Shown here one piece after another: positions 53,616-62,188 of a DNA stretch of 64,000 nucleotides. Within the stretch, counting starts at the first letter, position 1. Every line of letters begins with the position of its first letter. The notes beneath the pieces are model-generated. The model had not been told where the DNA came from and made no database searches. It worked only from the letters and a program-made list of their open reading frames with translations. Location of the stretch: assembly GCA_040216885.1 (NCBI GenBank), contig JAVJOG010000003.1, forward strand, positions 7,335 through 71,334, read 5' to 3'. Origin of the DNA: Parvibaculum sp040216885. Its GTDB lineage: Bacteria; Pseudomonadota; Alphaproteobacteria; Parvibaculales; Parvibaculaceae. Made by a program: the position numbers and the translations under genes.

Positions 53616-54953
53616 ATGAAAAAGTCCGTCTTCGCCGGCTTCGCCGTCGGCATGTGCCTGTCCGTCGGCGCCCTGATGGCGTTCCAGCCCGGGGCGCTGA
53701 ACTCGGCGGCCTATGCCAACGACCAGAACACCTATCGCCAGCTGAACCTGTTCGGCGATGTCTTCGAACGCGTGCGCGCCGACTATGTCGAGCCGACGGA
53801 CGATTCGAAACTGGTCGAGAACGCCATCAACGGCATGCTGACCTCGCTCGATCCGCATTCGAGCTACATGACGCCCAAGACCTTCCGCGACATGCAGGTG
53901 CAGACGCGCGGCGAATTCGGCGGCCTCGGCATCGAGGTGACGATGGAGAACGGTTTCGTCAAGGTGGTGACGCCGATCGACGACACGCCCGCAAGCCGCG
54001 CCGGCATGCGCCCCAACGACTACATCACCCATATCGACGGCACGCCGATCCTCGGCATGACGCTGAGTGACGCGGTCGACAAGATGCGCGGGCCGTCGAA
54101 CTCGGCGGTGACGTTGACGGTGATCCGCAAGGGTGTCGACGAACCTTTCGAGGTGAAACTGACGCGCGCCATCATCACCATCAAGTCGGTGCGCTACAAC
54201 CGCGAGGGCGACATCGGCTACATCCGCATCACCTCCTTCAACGAGCAGACCTCCGACCTGCTCGGCGCGGCGATCGCCGATCTCTCAAAGCAGATCGGCA
54301 ATGCGCGCCTGAAGGGCTACATCATCGACATGCGCAACAATCCGGGCGGTCTGCTCGACCAGGCGATCTCGGTCAGCGACGATTTCATCGACGGCGGCGA
54401 AATCGTCTCGACGCGCGGCCGCCATGCCGAAGACACGCAGCGCTACAACGCGCGCTCCGGCGACATCACGCGCGGCAAGCCGATCATCGTGCTGGTCAAT
54501 GGCGGCTCGGCCAGCGCCTCCGAAATCGTCGCGGGCGCGCTGCAGGACCACCGCCGCGCAACGGTTCTCGGTACGCGCTCTTTCGGCAAGGGGTCTGTGC
54601 AGACGATCATCCCGCTCGGTTCGGACGGCGCGCTGCGCCTGACGACGGCGCGTTACTACACGCCCGCCGGCCGCTCGATCCAGGCCAAGGGCATCGAGCC
54701 CGACATCATCGTCACGCAAACGGATCCCGACGACGAGAAGACCAGCGACAAGCAGGCAAACGCCATCGGCGAAGCGGCGCTGCCCGGTCATCTCGCGAAC
54801 GAGGAAGGCGATGAGCAGAGCGGCTCCGACAGCTTCGTGCCCAAGGACAAGGCCGAAGACCGGCAACTTCTCTACGCCATCGACCTGCTGAACGGCGTTC
54901 GCAAGAATGCTGCCTTTATCGGCGGCACGACATCAAGCGCCATGGCCAATTGA
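53616..54953 (+). CDS. ctpA: S41 family carboxy-terminal processing protease
   Basis: The 445-residue periplasmic protease has an N-terminal signal or anchor (about residues 6-25), a PDZ domain (about 85-170; GGLGIEVTMENG), and the S41 catalytic core with Ser in GGSASASEIVAG and Lys in TRSFGKGSVQT. Ctp enzymes trim the C-termini of periplasmic proteins and often regulate peptidoglycan hydrolases. The ATG begins at the base after the envC-like stop, so the pair is coupled, supporting a role in cell-wall remodelling. Confidence 0.95.
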   Translation: MKKSVFAGFAVGMCLSVGALMAFQPGALNSAAYANDQNTYRQLNLFGDVFERVRADYVEPTDDSKLVENAINGMLTSLDPHSSYMTPKTFRDMQVQTRGEFGGLGIEVTMENGFVKVVTPIDDTPASRAGMRPNDYITHIDGTPILGMTLSDAVDKMRGPSNSAVTLTVIRKGVDEPFEVKLTRAIITIKSVRYNREGDIGYIRITSFNEQTSDLLGAAIADLSKQIGNARLKGYIIDMRNNPGGLLDQAISVSDDFIDGGEIVSTRGRHAEDTQRYNARSGDITRGKPIIVLVNGGSASASEIVAGALQDHRRATVLGTRSFGKGSVQTIIPLGSDGALRLTTARYYTPAGRSIQAKGIEPDIIVTQTDPDDEKTSDKQANAIGEAALPGHLANEEGDEQSGSDSFVPKDKAEDRQLLYAIDLLNGVRKNAAFIGGTTSSAMAN

Positions 54954-55020
54954 TAGGCCGGCAGAGACGATGGCCAGTTGAGTTGAGGCGTCCCGTCGCG
55001 GCCGGAGACGAATTGCGGAC

Positions 55021-56280
55021 ATGGGTGCGAAGATAGCGGCAAAAGGCGCTCGCCCGAGCGGGGACGGGCAAGCGCAGGAGGAAGGTCGGCTCCGCTTCGG
55101 CGCGCTGGCCGTCGCCGCGCTCGTTGTTGCGCTCGTCTATGGCGGCACGCTCGCCTGGCTGCTCCTTTCCGACAACCGGCTCGCCGGCGAACCCGTGATA
55201 CGCCTCGCACTGGCGCCGGAGGAACCCGCTGAACAACCGGCCGGAGAAACGCCGGTCGCCCCGCCCGGGCCGGACGGCACGGACACCGCCGATGCAACAC
55301 CGGATCTGCCGGACACGGACGAGCCCAGCGCCGACGAACAGGCACTGCTCGATGCGGCGCGGCGGATCGGCGTGGACGACGAAATCGCGGCCGAGGACGT
55401 TGCCTCGCAGGTGCGCATCGTCGGCGTCGAAAGCGACACGGGCGGGGAAGAAGCGGTGCCGGACGAAAAGCCCGCGATACGCGCGCTGCCGCCGGTACCC
55501 GATCCGGCGCTTGTCGAGGAAACCGAACAGGGGCCTCTGCCGAAAATCGCAACCGACGGACGTATGCCCCGCGACGTCTATGCGCGTCCCGTGCCGCCCG
55601 GCACACCGGTGATGCGCCGCATCGCGCTTGTCGTCAGCGGCATGGGCATCAGCGAAAGCGCGACGGCACATGCGATCGAAACGCTGCCCCCGGAAGTAAC
55701 GCTCTCTTTCGCGCCCTATGGCCCCGGCCTTCAGGAATGGATCGCGAAGGCGCGCGCGGCGGGCCATGAAGTGCTGCTCGAGTTGCCGATGGAGCCCTTC
55801 GGCTATCCGCAGAACGATCCCGGCCCCTACACGCTGCTGACGTCGCTTTCGGCAGAGGAAAATCTCTCGCGCCTCGATTGGCTGATGAGCCGTTTCACAG
55901 GCTATGCCGGCGTGATGAACTATCAGGGCGCGCGGTTCACGACATCGGCGTCGACCGTCGAAGCGGTGATGACCGCCCTGCAGAAACGCGGTCTTCTCTA
56001 TGTCGACAACGGCGCATCGGCACGCAGTCTCGCGCCGCAACTGGCGCGCGATTCCGGTATGCCGGCCGTACAGGCGACGCGCATCGTCGATCCGGTGCAG
56101 AACCCGCAAGTGATCGCGACCTCGCTCGACGTGCTGGAAGAGACCGCCGCGAGCGAGGCCGTCGCCATCGGCGTCGCGTCGGGCTTTCCGGTGACGGTGG
56201 ATGCGCTGGCGACATGGGCCGCGACGCTGGCGGAAAGGAATTTCGTGCTGGTGCCCGTGAGCGCAACGGCGCAAAAATAG
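55021..56280 (+). CDS. Divergent polysaccharide deacetylase family protein (YibQ/DUF610)
   Basis: The 419-residue protein has a membrane anchor at about residues 28-50, an acidic Pro-rich linker of about 100 residues, and a C-terminal DUF610 domain beginning RRIALVVSGMGISESAT. It continues with LSFAPYGPGLQEWI, EVLLELPMEPFGYPQNDPGP and VMNYQGARFT. In this family the usual deacetylase metal His/Asp set is only partly kept, so activity is unproven. The location after envC-ctpA and before rppH is a conserved alphaproteobacterial arrangement linked to the envelope. Confidence 0.88.
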   Translation: MGAKIAAKGARPSGDGQAQEEGRLRFGALAVAALVVALVYGGTLAWLLLSDNRLAGEPVIRLALAPEEPAEQPAGETPVAPPGPDGTDTADATPDLPDTDEPSADEQALLDAARRIGVDDEIAAEDVASQVRIVGVESDTGGEEAVPDEKPAIRALPPVPDPALVEETEQGPLPKIATDGRMPRDVYARPVPPGTPVMRRIALVVSGMGISESATAHAIETLPPEVTLSFAPYGPGLQEWIAKARAAGHEVLLELPMEPFGYPQNDPGPYTLLTSLSAEENLSRLDWLMSRFTGYAGVMNYQGARFTTSASTVEAVMTALQKRGLLYVDNGASARSLAPQLARDSGMPAVQATRIVDPVQNPQVIATSLDVLEETAASEAVAIGVASGFPVTVDALATWAATLAERNFVLVPVSATAQK

Positions 56281-56308
56281 AACGCAACAGCGAAGGGAGA
56301 GAGCCGCC

Positions 56309-56848
56309 ATGACGCGCCCGGGCGAACACGCAAAGGCCGTCGATCCCGAAACGCTGCCCTATCGCCCTTGCGTCGGCATCATGCTGATCAACCGCGACGG
56401 GCTTGTATGGGTCGGCAACCGGATGATGGCCGATAGCGGCGCGCACGAACTGACGGGAGCCGCGCTGACCTGGCAGATGCCGCAGGGCGGCATCGACGAG
56501 GGCGAAGCCCCGCGCGACGCGGCGCTGCGCGAGCTGAAGGAAGAGACGGGTACGGACAAAGCGCGTGTCATCGGCGAAACGAAGACCTGGCTGACCTACG
56601 ACCTGCCGCCGCATCTCGTCGGCATCGCGCTCAGGGGAAAGTATCGCGGGCAGAAGCAGAAATGGTTCGCGATGCGATTTCTGGGCACCGACGGCGACAT
56701 CGACATCGCGGCCGACGACCACCAGGAATTCAGCGAATGGACATGGGTGCCGCTCGATGAATTGCTGGGCCTGATCGTGCCCTTCAAGCGTTCCGTCTAC
56801 GAACAACTGGTCGCCGAATTTCGCCCGCTGGCGGTCCCCGGAACGTGA
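56309..56848 (+). CDS. rppH: RNA pyrophosphohydrolase
   Basis: The 179-residue Nudix hydrolase removes pyrophosphate from mRNA 5' ends, triggering decay. The Nudix box is visible as GGIDEGEAPRDAALREL followed by EETG, preceded by YRPCVGIMLIN and WQMPQ, which are RppH-specific. Other substrates such as diadenosine polyphosphates are possible for the family. ATG at 56309 follows AGGGAGAG. A copy of the PHO-box-like intergenic repeat begins 25 bp after its stop codon. Confidence 0.94.
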   Translation: MTRPGEHAKAVDPETLPYRPCVGIMLINRDGLVWVGNRMMADSGAHELTGAALTWQMPQGGIDEGEAPRDAALRELKEETGTDKARVIGETKTWLTYDLPPHLVGIALRGKYRGQKQKWFAMRFLGTDGDIDIAADDHQEFSEWTWVPLDELLGLIVPFKRSVYEQLVAEFRPLAVPGT

Positions 56849-56872
56849 GGTTTCTTCCCGTAACAGGGTCAT

Positions 56873-56960
56873 CTGTCATCGAACTGTCAAAAATCTGTCA
56901 TAAACACACCCGGACCCGGGGATAAGTCGCGCCGGAAGACGACTTATCCCCGCCCGGAAA
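56873..56960. repeat. Intergenic repeat with three 11-bp-phased CTGTCA units, copy 2
   Basis: CTGTCAT (56873-56879), CTGTCAA (56884-56890) and CTGTCAT (56895-56901) recur every 11 bp. A 13-bp inverted repeat, CGGGGATAAGTCG (56917-56929) with CGACTTATCCCCG (56940-56952), follows; its right arm belongs to the tail CGACTTATCCCCGCCCG that is shared with copy 1 at 19466-19565. It lies between convergent rppH and the next minus-strand gene. The stem may also terminate transcription. Confidence 0.7.
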
Positions 56961-56993
56961 ATAATTTATCCCCGGTTTGGCGCGCCGCGGCGA

Positions 56994-58079
56994 TCAGCCC
57001 TCCCCCTCCCACGACGCGGCGATCGCCTGAAGCTCATCCGCCAGCGGCACGATGCGCGTCCTGAAGGCGTAGTCCGCGTAGTCCCAGCGCTGACCGGCGC
57101 GGAGCGCGAAGACGCGTTCGAGTTTTTCCCGCGCGGCGCGGATCAGGAAAACCAGCCTGTCGATTTTCGGCTGCACCGACGCCGGCGCGGCCTTGCGGGC
57201 GCTCTCGATCGCCGTGAGCATCGCGGCAAGCTCGGCGCGGCTCGCGGCGGCGGGCGGCCCGGCCTCGCTGCTGCCCGTCGTGAACTTGACGAGCGACAGG
57301 CGCAGGTCCTCGAGATCGCCGCGCAGCTTCGCGAAGGGATCGATGGCGCCGGCATCCTCGGGCGACGAATTCGCCAGCATGACATCGAGTATGTCGGCGC
57401 AGAGCCGCTGTGCCTCATCGAGGCCCGGACGAACGTCCTCGTTGAAGAGCTGCAATCCCGGATAGCGGTTGACGGTACCGATCATTTCGGCGACCGCGCG
57501 CTCTTCGGCAAGCAGCCGCTCGATGAGACGTTTCATCTCGGCAAGCTGCACGAGCCGCAACCCGTCGGTCCAGGACGCCGAATGCCGCTCGATGGCGTCG
57601 GCAGCGGATTGGAGGCTCGCCGCCGCTTCGCGCCACTCCGTCCGGAAGCCCTCGCCCTCGGTCAGTAGATAGCCGCGAAGGCCGACAAGGCTCGCCTCGC
57701 GCGAGGCCGAGAAATTCGCCAGCAGAATTTCGAAATCCGCGGCCGCCGCAGCCTCACCGGGCGCCGCGCCACCGGCCGCGGCCACCGCGTCGCGCGATAA
57801 CGGCGCATCGGCGCCGGATCTTTGCTCGTCATAGACCACGAGAAGCCCGAACACGCCGCCCATGACGGCGAACGAAAACGCGAGCCACGCCATGCGGCGG
57901 CGGGGCGACCGCGAGAACATTCGTCGCAGGAAATTTCCGCGCCCGCGCGGCGGCTTGCGAAAGGCGAATTCGGGTGTTGCGGGAGAGGCCGGACCTTGCG
58001 GCCGGTCCTCCGTGCCTTGCGGAAGACGGTAGCGGGTTCGCCAGTGATATTCCGCGTCTCGGTTTGCAGCAAAGGGCAT
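56994..58079 (-). CDS. Membrane-anchored protein with CHASE3-like sensory domain
   Basis: The 361-residue protein has a basic cytoplasmic N-terminus of about 65 residues, one membrane helix (LAFSFAVMGGVFGLLVVY) and a helical extracytoplasmic domain. That domain's segment SLVGLRGYLLTEGEGF resembles the RGYLLTG signature of CHASE3 and related four-helix sensor domains. No HAMP, kinase, cyclase or chemotaxis output domain follows, so it would be an orphan sensory or scaffold protein. The start is taken as ATG at 58079, because upstream residues in frame show no domain. It is divergent from the degenerate-LytM gene. Confidence 0.65.
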   Translation of the reverse strand: MPFAANRDAEYHWRTRYRLPQGTEDRPQGPASPATPEFAFRKPPRGRGNFLRRMFSRSPRRRMAWLAFSFAVMGGVFGLLVVYDEQRSGADAPLSRDAVAAAGGAAPGEAAAAADFEILLANFSASREASLVGLRGYLLTEGEGFRTEWREAAASLQSAADAIERHSASWTDGLRLVQLAEMKRLIERLLAEERAVAEMIGTVNRYPGLQLFNEDVRPGLDEAQRLCADILDVMLANSSPEDAGAIDPFAKLRGDLEDLRLSLVKFTTGSSEAGPPAAASRAELAAMLTAIESARKAAPASVQPKIDRLVFLIRAAREKLERVFALRAGQRWDYADYAFRTRIVPLADELQAIAASWEGEG

Positions 58080-58303
58080 CACACACCTGCTCGTGCAGTA
58101 CCCCAAACAGCCGGTAGAGGAGTTCACCATAGCGCTGAAAACCGTCTTGGCGAAGGCTATTTCGTGATCCTTTGTAACCCTTGATGGACAAAGAACGATT
58201 CCGCTGGCGATCCGTCCGCGGACGGCGCAATATGACAAGGGCGGGGTATGCGAGAGACCCGGTGACTGCGCAGGGCGCCGGGTGAGAGCAGCCGGAGCAC
58301 GCA

Positions 58304-59074
58304 ATGTTCCTCATACGCCGCATTTTTTACATAACGCTTTTTGCCGCGATCGCCTTTGTCGTACTCGACAATGACAGGCGAACAACCGCACGCACGATCC
58401 TCCATGACGGTTACGCGATGATTGCCGGGCGCGCGCCGCCGCTGCCGCTGCCGCTGAAGCGGCCGCCTTTTCTGGCGCAAGCAGGGCTCGACGACTGCCT
58501 GCGCGGAACGGCACCCGCCGCGACCGGCAACGACACCTATGCGGAATTCTGCGCCGACCTTGCAAGCTTCGCCACATCGGTCATCGCGCCGGACGAGCCG
58601 GTGGAGGAAACGTTGCCCGCAATCGTGGTGCTCGAAAGACCGGAGCGGCCCGCGCCGCGATGCCGCGTCGATGCGAGCGGTACCGCGCGCATAAACAACG
58701 ATGGTGTATGGACCTCTTCGCCGCCGCGCGAGAGCGCCGGATCGCCGCCCGAAATGCGCGGCGGAAAATCGAGCCGCATCGTTCTGGTGCCGCGGGGCTG
58801 CGATGTCGAAAGTCCAGCCGACGCGAAAGTTCTCTATGCCGGACCGTTCAAGGGCTATCTCGGCATCGTCATTCTCGACGCCGGAAGAACGGAACGGCTG
58901 ATCGTCGCCGGGCTCGGCGAGATCGCGGTGCAGCGCGGCGACAGCATCGCGCGCGGGGCGACGATCGGCGCAACATCGCAAACGACGGCGCCGGCGCTCG
59001 CAAGCGCCGAAACGGCAGGCGAAGCCGCATTGCTCTATGTGGAAGATGCTTCGGGCGCAGGCCCTTCGGGCTGA
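58304..59074 (+). CDS. Exported protein with degenerate LytM (M23-like) domain
   Basis: The 256-residue protein has an N-terminal signal anchor (IRRIFYITLFAAIAFVVL) and a central unrecognised region with Cys residues. Its C-terminal segment (about residues 165-230) reads VESPADAKVLYAGPFKGYLG, followed by RLIVAGLGEI and GDSIARGATIG. This closely follows the LytM core of the EnvC-like protein in this window (IIAPFDGRISYAGPF, LLAGMTRI, GQSVLAGEPVG). No His or Asp zinc ligands remain, so it should be a binding or regulatory domain. Family membership is inferred from pattern only. Confidence 0.65.
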   Translation: MFLIRRIFYITLFAAIAFVVLDNDRRTTARTILHDGYAMIAGRAPPLPLPLKRPPFLAQAGLDDCLRGTAPAATGNDTYAEFCADLASFATSVIAPDEPVEETLPAIVVLERPERPAPRCRVDASGTARINNDGVWTSSPPRESAGSPPEMRGGKSSRIVLVPRGCDVESPADAKVLYAGPFKGYLGIVILDAGRTERLIVAGLGEIAVQRGDSIARGATIGATSQTTAPALASAETAGEAALLYVEDASGAGPSG

Positions 59075-59077
59075 GGA

Positions 59078-59902
59078 CTAAACAGCCGCGCTGGAAAGCC
59101 GCCAGTTGCGGAAGCGCCAGTAGTTCCAGGCCAGCACGGCGACAGCACGCATCGGCAAGCCCTGCGGCTTGAGACCGGCGGCCTTGGCGACCATCGAGAT
59201 CAGCCGTTCGACATGCTGGCGGCGATAAAGGCCGAGCGCGCGCTTCTCATAGGCCCTGGCGAAGAGTTCGCGCTCGTACGGCACGCTGCCATCGGCCGGC
59301 GTGTTGGCGGCGTAATAGGCGCAAGCCAGTTCGTCGTCGTCGGCTTCCGAAATGCGGCCGAGCGCGACACGGATTCGCGCCCATACAGACGGCGGTTCCT
59401 CGCCGAGATGGTTGAAGCCGTCATAGAAAAGTTTGTAGTGGCGGAACTCGTCGGCGGCGATGTTGGCAGCGATCTGTTTCAGCACCGGCTCGTCGGTCGC
59501 ATCCTTGATCGCAGTGTAATAGGACGAGGTGCCGCTCTCGACGACGCAGCGCGCAATCAGCTCGCCGCCGCGGCTGCCGCGCACCGACTGGATGGCATCG
59601 ACCGGGATCGAATAACCGGCGCGAAAGCGCTTGAAGGCTTCATCGAAACTGAAATCGGGATCGGCAAGCTCGGCCCAGCGGGCGAGCGCCTGACCGTGCT
59701 GCACTTCCTCGGCGCCCCATTTGTGGATCGTCTCCTTGATGTCCGGGCGATCGGAAAAAACATTGCAGAGATAGGTCACATAATCGGGCGCGTTGAACTC
59801 GACCATCGCGGCCGCCTTTACGGCGCGCAGGATTTCGGGATCGACCTTTGCGGGGTCGAAATCCTGCCAGTTGATGTCGTCGAGCGTCCAATGACGGGTC
59901 AT
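59078..59902 (-). CDS. Ferritin-like domain protein (putative di-iron)
   Basis: The 274-residue, helix-rich protein has two motifs suited to a di-iron centre: EEVQHGQALARW (about residue 65) and AADEFRHYKLFYDGF (about 150), both of the E-x2-H type, plus an upstream Glu in MVEFNAPDY and a later Glu in CVVESGTSSYY. This matches ferritin-like/acyl-ACP desaturase-like proteins. The C-terminal third has no assignment. Substrate and role are unknown. It is convergent with, and only 3 bp from, the degenerate-LytM gene. Confidence 0.75.
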   Translation of the reverse strand: MTRHWTLDDINWQDFDPAKVDPEILRAVKAAAMVEFNAPDYVTYLCNVFSDRPDIKETIHKWGAEEVQHGQALARWAELADPDFSFDEAFKRFRAGYSIPVDAIQSVRGSRGGELIARCVVESGTSSYYTAIKDATDEPVLKQIAANIAADEFRHYKLFYDGFNHLGEEPPSVWARIRVALGRISEADDDELACAYYAANTPADGSVPYERELFARAYEKRALGLYRRQHVERLISMVAKAAGLKPQGLPMRAVAVLAWNYWRFRNWRLSSAAV

Positions 59903-60107
59903 GCGTTCCTCGGCCCTTGCGGGCCTGTTCAGGCGACGGCGCGGCCGGCCTTTGTGACACGGAAACTATATAATCGGGAATATGGCGCCGTGAAGACCCG
60001 CGAGGCCGATTGCCGCATGGGCGGAAAAAAGAGAGGGTTTGCAAGGGGTTGATGAACGATCGGATACGCTGCCGCGTACAGTGCCCCTCCCTTCTCCCTC
60101 TAACGTT

Positions 60108-60137
60108 GTCTTTGCCGGTCTTGATCCGGCAATCCAG
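60108..60137 (+). repeat. REP-like palindromic unit, left copy
   Basis: The core GCCGG-tcttgat-CCGGC is itself palindromic. The reverse complement of this 30-bp unit matches 60241-60270 at 25 of 30 positions. Its frame would read like AGLDPAIQ, the familiar false peptide encoded by widespread alphaproteobacterial intergenic repeats. Confidence 0.65.
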
Positions 60138-60240
60138 GAGGCGCGGAACGCGCCGTCTCGCTTCGAAAACACTCTTCAAGCAGCGCCTGTGAATTCAGCC
60201 AAGGGCATTTGCGAAGAGAGACGCCGCCTTGCGGCGGCTT

Positions 60241-60270
60241 CTGGATGCCCGGATCAAGTCCGGGCAAGAC
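60241..60270 (-). repeat. REP-like palindromic unit, right copy
   Basis: CTGGATGCCCGGATCAAGTC followed by CGGGCAAGAC, with the palindromic core CCCGG-atcaagt-CCGGG, lies in inverted orientation to 60108-60137, 103 bp away. The minus-strand frame reads PGLDPGIQ. Confidence 0.65.
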
Positions 60271-60296
60271 GAGTATGGGGAGAAGAACGGCTACTC

Positions 60297-60695
60297 TCAA
60301 ATCACCTGGCGGAGCTGCTTCAGGTGGTCGAGCTTTTCCTGCGCGGCCTGACGCTTGGCGTCGGTCTTGGCGTCGCTGACATCTTCCTGCGCATGGGAGA
60401 TTTCGCGGTCGAGCGCCGCCGCGTCGAGCTCCGCGAGCGGCACCGTGTATTCGGCGAGCACGGTGAGACCCTTGGGCGTCACCTCGGCGAAACCGCCGCG
60501 CACGAAAATCCGCTCCTGCGGCTTGCCGGCCGCGTCGACATTGACGATGCCGGGGCGCAGCGTCGACATGACCGGCGCATGGCCGGCCATGATGCCCATA
60601 TCGCCTTCGGCGCCGGGCACCACGACCATGTCGACTTCACCCGAAAAGAGCAGACGCTCGGGCGAGACGAGATCGAACTGAAGCTTCTCAGCCAT
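60297..60695 (-). CDS. atpC: F0F1 ATP synthase epsilon subunit
   Basis: The 132-residue protein has the epsilon beta-sandwich start LQFDLVSPERLLFSGEVDMV and VVPGAEGDMGIMAGHAPV, followed by a C-terminal two-helix region (AQEDVSDAKTDAKRQAAQ). It links the rotor to the catalytic head and inhibits ATPase activity. It is last in the atp operon, 24 bp after atpD. Confidence 0.96.
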   Translation of the reverse strand: MAEKLQFDLVSPERLLFSGEVDMVVVPGAEGDMGIMAGHAPVMSTLRPGIVNVDAAGKPQERIFVRGGFAEVTPKGLTVLAEYTVPLAELDAAALDREISHAQEDVSDAKTDAKRQAAQEKLDHLKQLRQVI

Positions 60696-60719
60696 CGGAC
60701 TTTACCTCGCGGACAGCGC

Positions 60720-62156
60720 TTACGCCGCTTCCTTGGCCAGACGCTCGGCCTTGGCAACCGCGTCCTCGATCGTGCCGACCATGTAGAAGGCCGCTTCCGG
60801 CAGGTGATCGTAGTCGCCGTTGCACAGACCCTTGAAGCCCTTGATCGTGTCCTTGATGTCGACAAGGACGCCCGGCGTGCCGGTGAAGACTTCGGCGACG
60901 AAGAACGGCTGCGACAGGAAGCGCTCGATCTTGCGGGCGCGGGCGACGACGAGCTTGTCTTCTTCCGATAGCTCGTCCATGCCGAGAATGGCGATGATGT
61001 CCTGCAGCGACTTGTAGCGTTGCAGGATTTCCTGCACCTGACGCGCCGTGTCGTAATGCTCCTGCCCGACGACGCGCGGCTCGAGAATGCGGCTTGTCGA
61101 GTCGAGCGGGTCCACGGCCGGATAGATGCCCTTTTCCGAGATCGCGCGGTTCAACACCGTCGTGGCGTCCAGGTGAGCGAAGGAGGTCGCGGGCGCCGGG
61201 TCGGTCAAGTCGTCGGCGGGCACGTAAATGGCCTGCACGGACGTGATCGAGCCCTTGGTGGTGGTGGTGATGCGTTCCTGCAGCGTGCCCATGTCGGTCG
61301 CGAGCGTCGGCTGATAGCCCACCGCCGACGGGATGCGGCCGAGAAGCGCCGACACTTCGGAACCCGCCTGCGTGAAGCGGAAGATGTTGTCGACGAAGAA
61401 CAGCACGTCCTGGCCCTTGTCGCGGAAATGTTCGGCAACCGTGAGGCCGGTCAGCGCCACTCGGGCACGCGCCCCGGGCGGCTCGTTCATCTGGCCGAAC
61501 ACCAGCGCGCATTTCGAGCCCGTGGTGTCGCCGTTGTTTTCCGACGGATCCTTGTTGACGCCCGACTCGATCATCTCGTGATAGAGGTCGTTGCCTTCGC
61601 GCGTGCGCTCGCCGACGCCGGCGAACACCGAATAACCGCCATGCGCTTTCGCGATGTTGTTGATCAGCTCCTGGATCAGCACCGTCTTGCCGACGCCGGC
61701 GCCGCCAAAGAGGCCGATCTTGCCGCCGCGCGCGTAGGGCGCCAGCAGGTCGACGACCTTGATGCCGGTGACGAGCATCTGCGCTTCCGTCGACTGCTCG
61801 ACGAAGGAAGGCGCGTCCTGATGGATTTCGCGGCGCGCCTCGTGCTTCACGGGGCCCGCTTCGTCGACCGGCTCGCCGATGACGTTGATGATGCGCCCCA
61901 GCGTGCCGTCGCCGACCGGCACCGAAATCGCGGCGCCCGTGTCGCGGACTTCCTGACCGCGGGTCCGACCCTCGGTCGTGTCCATGGCGATGGTGCGCAC
62001 CGCGTTTTCGCCGAGATGCTGCGCGACTTCGAGGATCAGGCGATTGCCGCCATTGTCCGTCTCGAGCGCGTTCAGAATGGCCGGCAGATTGTCGGTGAAC
62101 TCAACGTCCACGACGGCGCCGATGACCTGGCTGATTTTTCCGACTGCGTTGCTCAT
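60720..62156 (-). CDS. atpD: F0F1 ATP synthase beta subunit
   Basis: The 478-residue catalytic subunit has the P-loop GGAGVGKTVL, the Walker B region VLFFVDNIFRF, the GERTREGNDLYHEM catalytic Glu/Arg segment and SALLGRIPSAVGYQPTLA. Length and motif order are standard. It is in the minus-strand order atpA-atpG-atpD-atpC, the normal F1 arrangement. Confidence 0.98.
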   Translation of the reverse strand: MSNAVGKISQVIGAVVDVEFTDNLPAILNALETDNGGNRLILEVAQHLGENAVRTIAMDTTEGRTRGQEVRDTGAAISVPVGDGTLGRIINVIGEPVDEAGPVKHEARREIHQDAPSFVEQSTEAQMLVTGIKVVDLLAPYARGGKIGLFGGAGVGKTVLIQELINNIAKAHGGYSVFAGVGERTREGNDLYHEMIESGVNKDPSENNGDTTGSKCALVFGQMNEPPGARARVALTGLTVAEHFRDKGQDVLFFVDNIFRFTQAGSEVSALLGRIPSAVGYQPTLATDMGTLQERITTTTKGSITSVQAIYVPADDLTDPAPATSFAHLDATTVLNRAISEKGIYPAVDPLDSTSRILEPRVVGQEHYDTARQVQEILQRYKSLQDIIAILGMDELSEEDKLVVARARKIERFLSQPFFVAEVFTGTPGVLVDIKDTIKGFKGLCNGDYDHLPEAAFYMVGTIEDAVAKAERLAKEAA

Positions 62157-62188
62157 GCGAGCTCCTTCATCTTCCCCTGCGGGACGTT

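Larger units (their letters stand above)
59903..60296. other. Gap between ferritin-like gene and atpC
   Basis: This 394-bp stretch holds no convincing gene. It carries an inverted pair of REP-like units (60108-60137 and 60241-60270) and a small GC hairpin around 60222-60238. The atp operon transcript must end here, because the next minus-strand gene is unrelated, but no classic T-run terminator is seen. The ferritin-like gene promoter must also lie here. Confidence 0.5.

Noticed and set aside
59903..60296. A small peptide-coding gene reading AGLDPAIQ or PGLDPGIQ
   Set aside because: These strings are the translations of a common intergenic repeat unit present here as an inverted pair, and the frames lack starts and ribosome binding sites.
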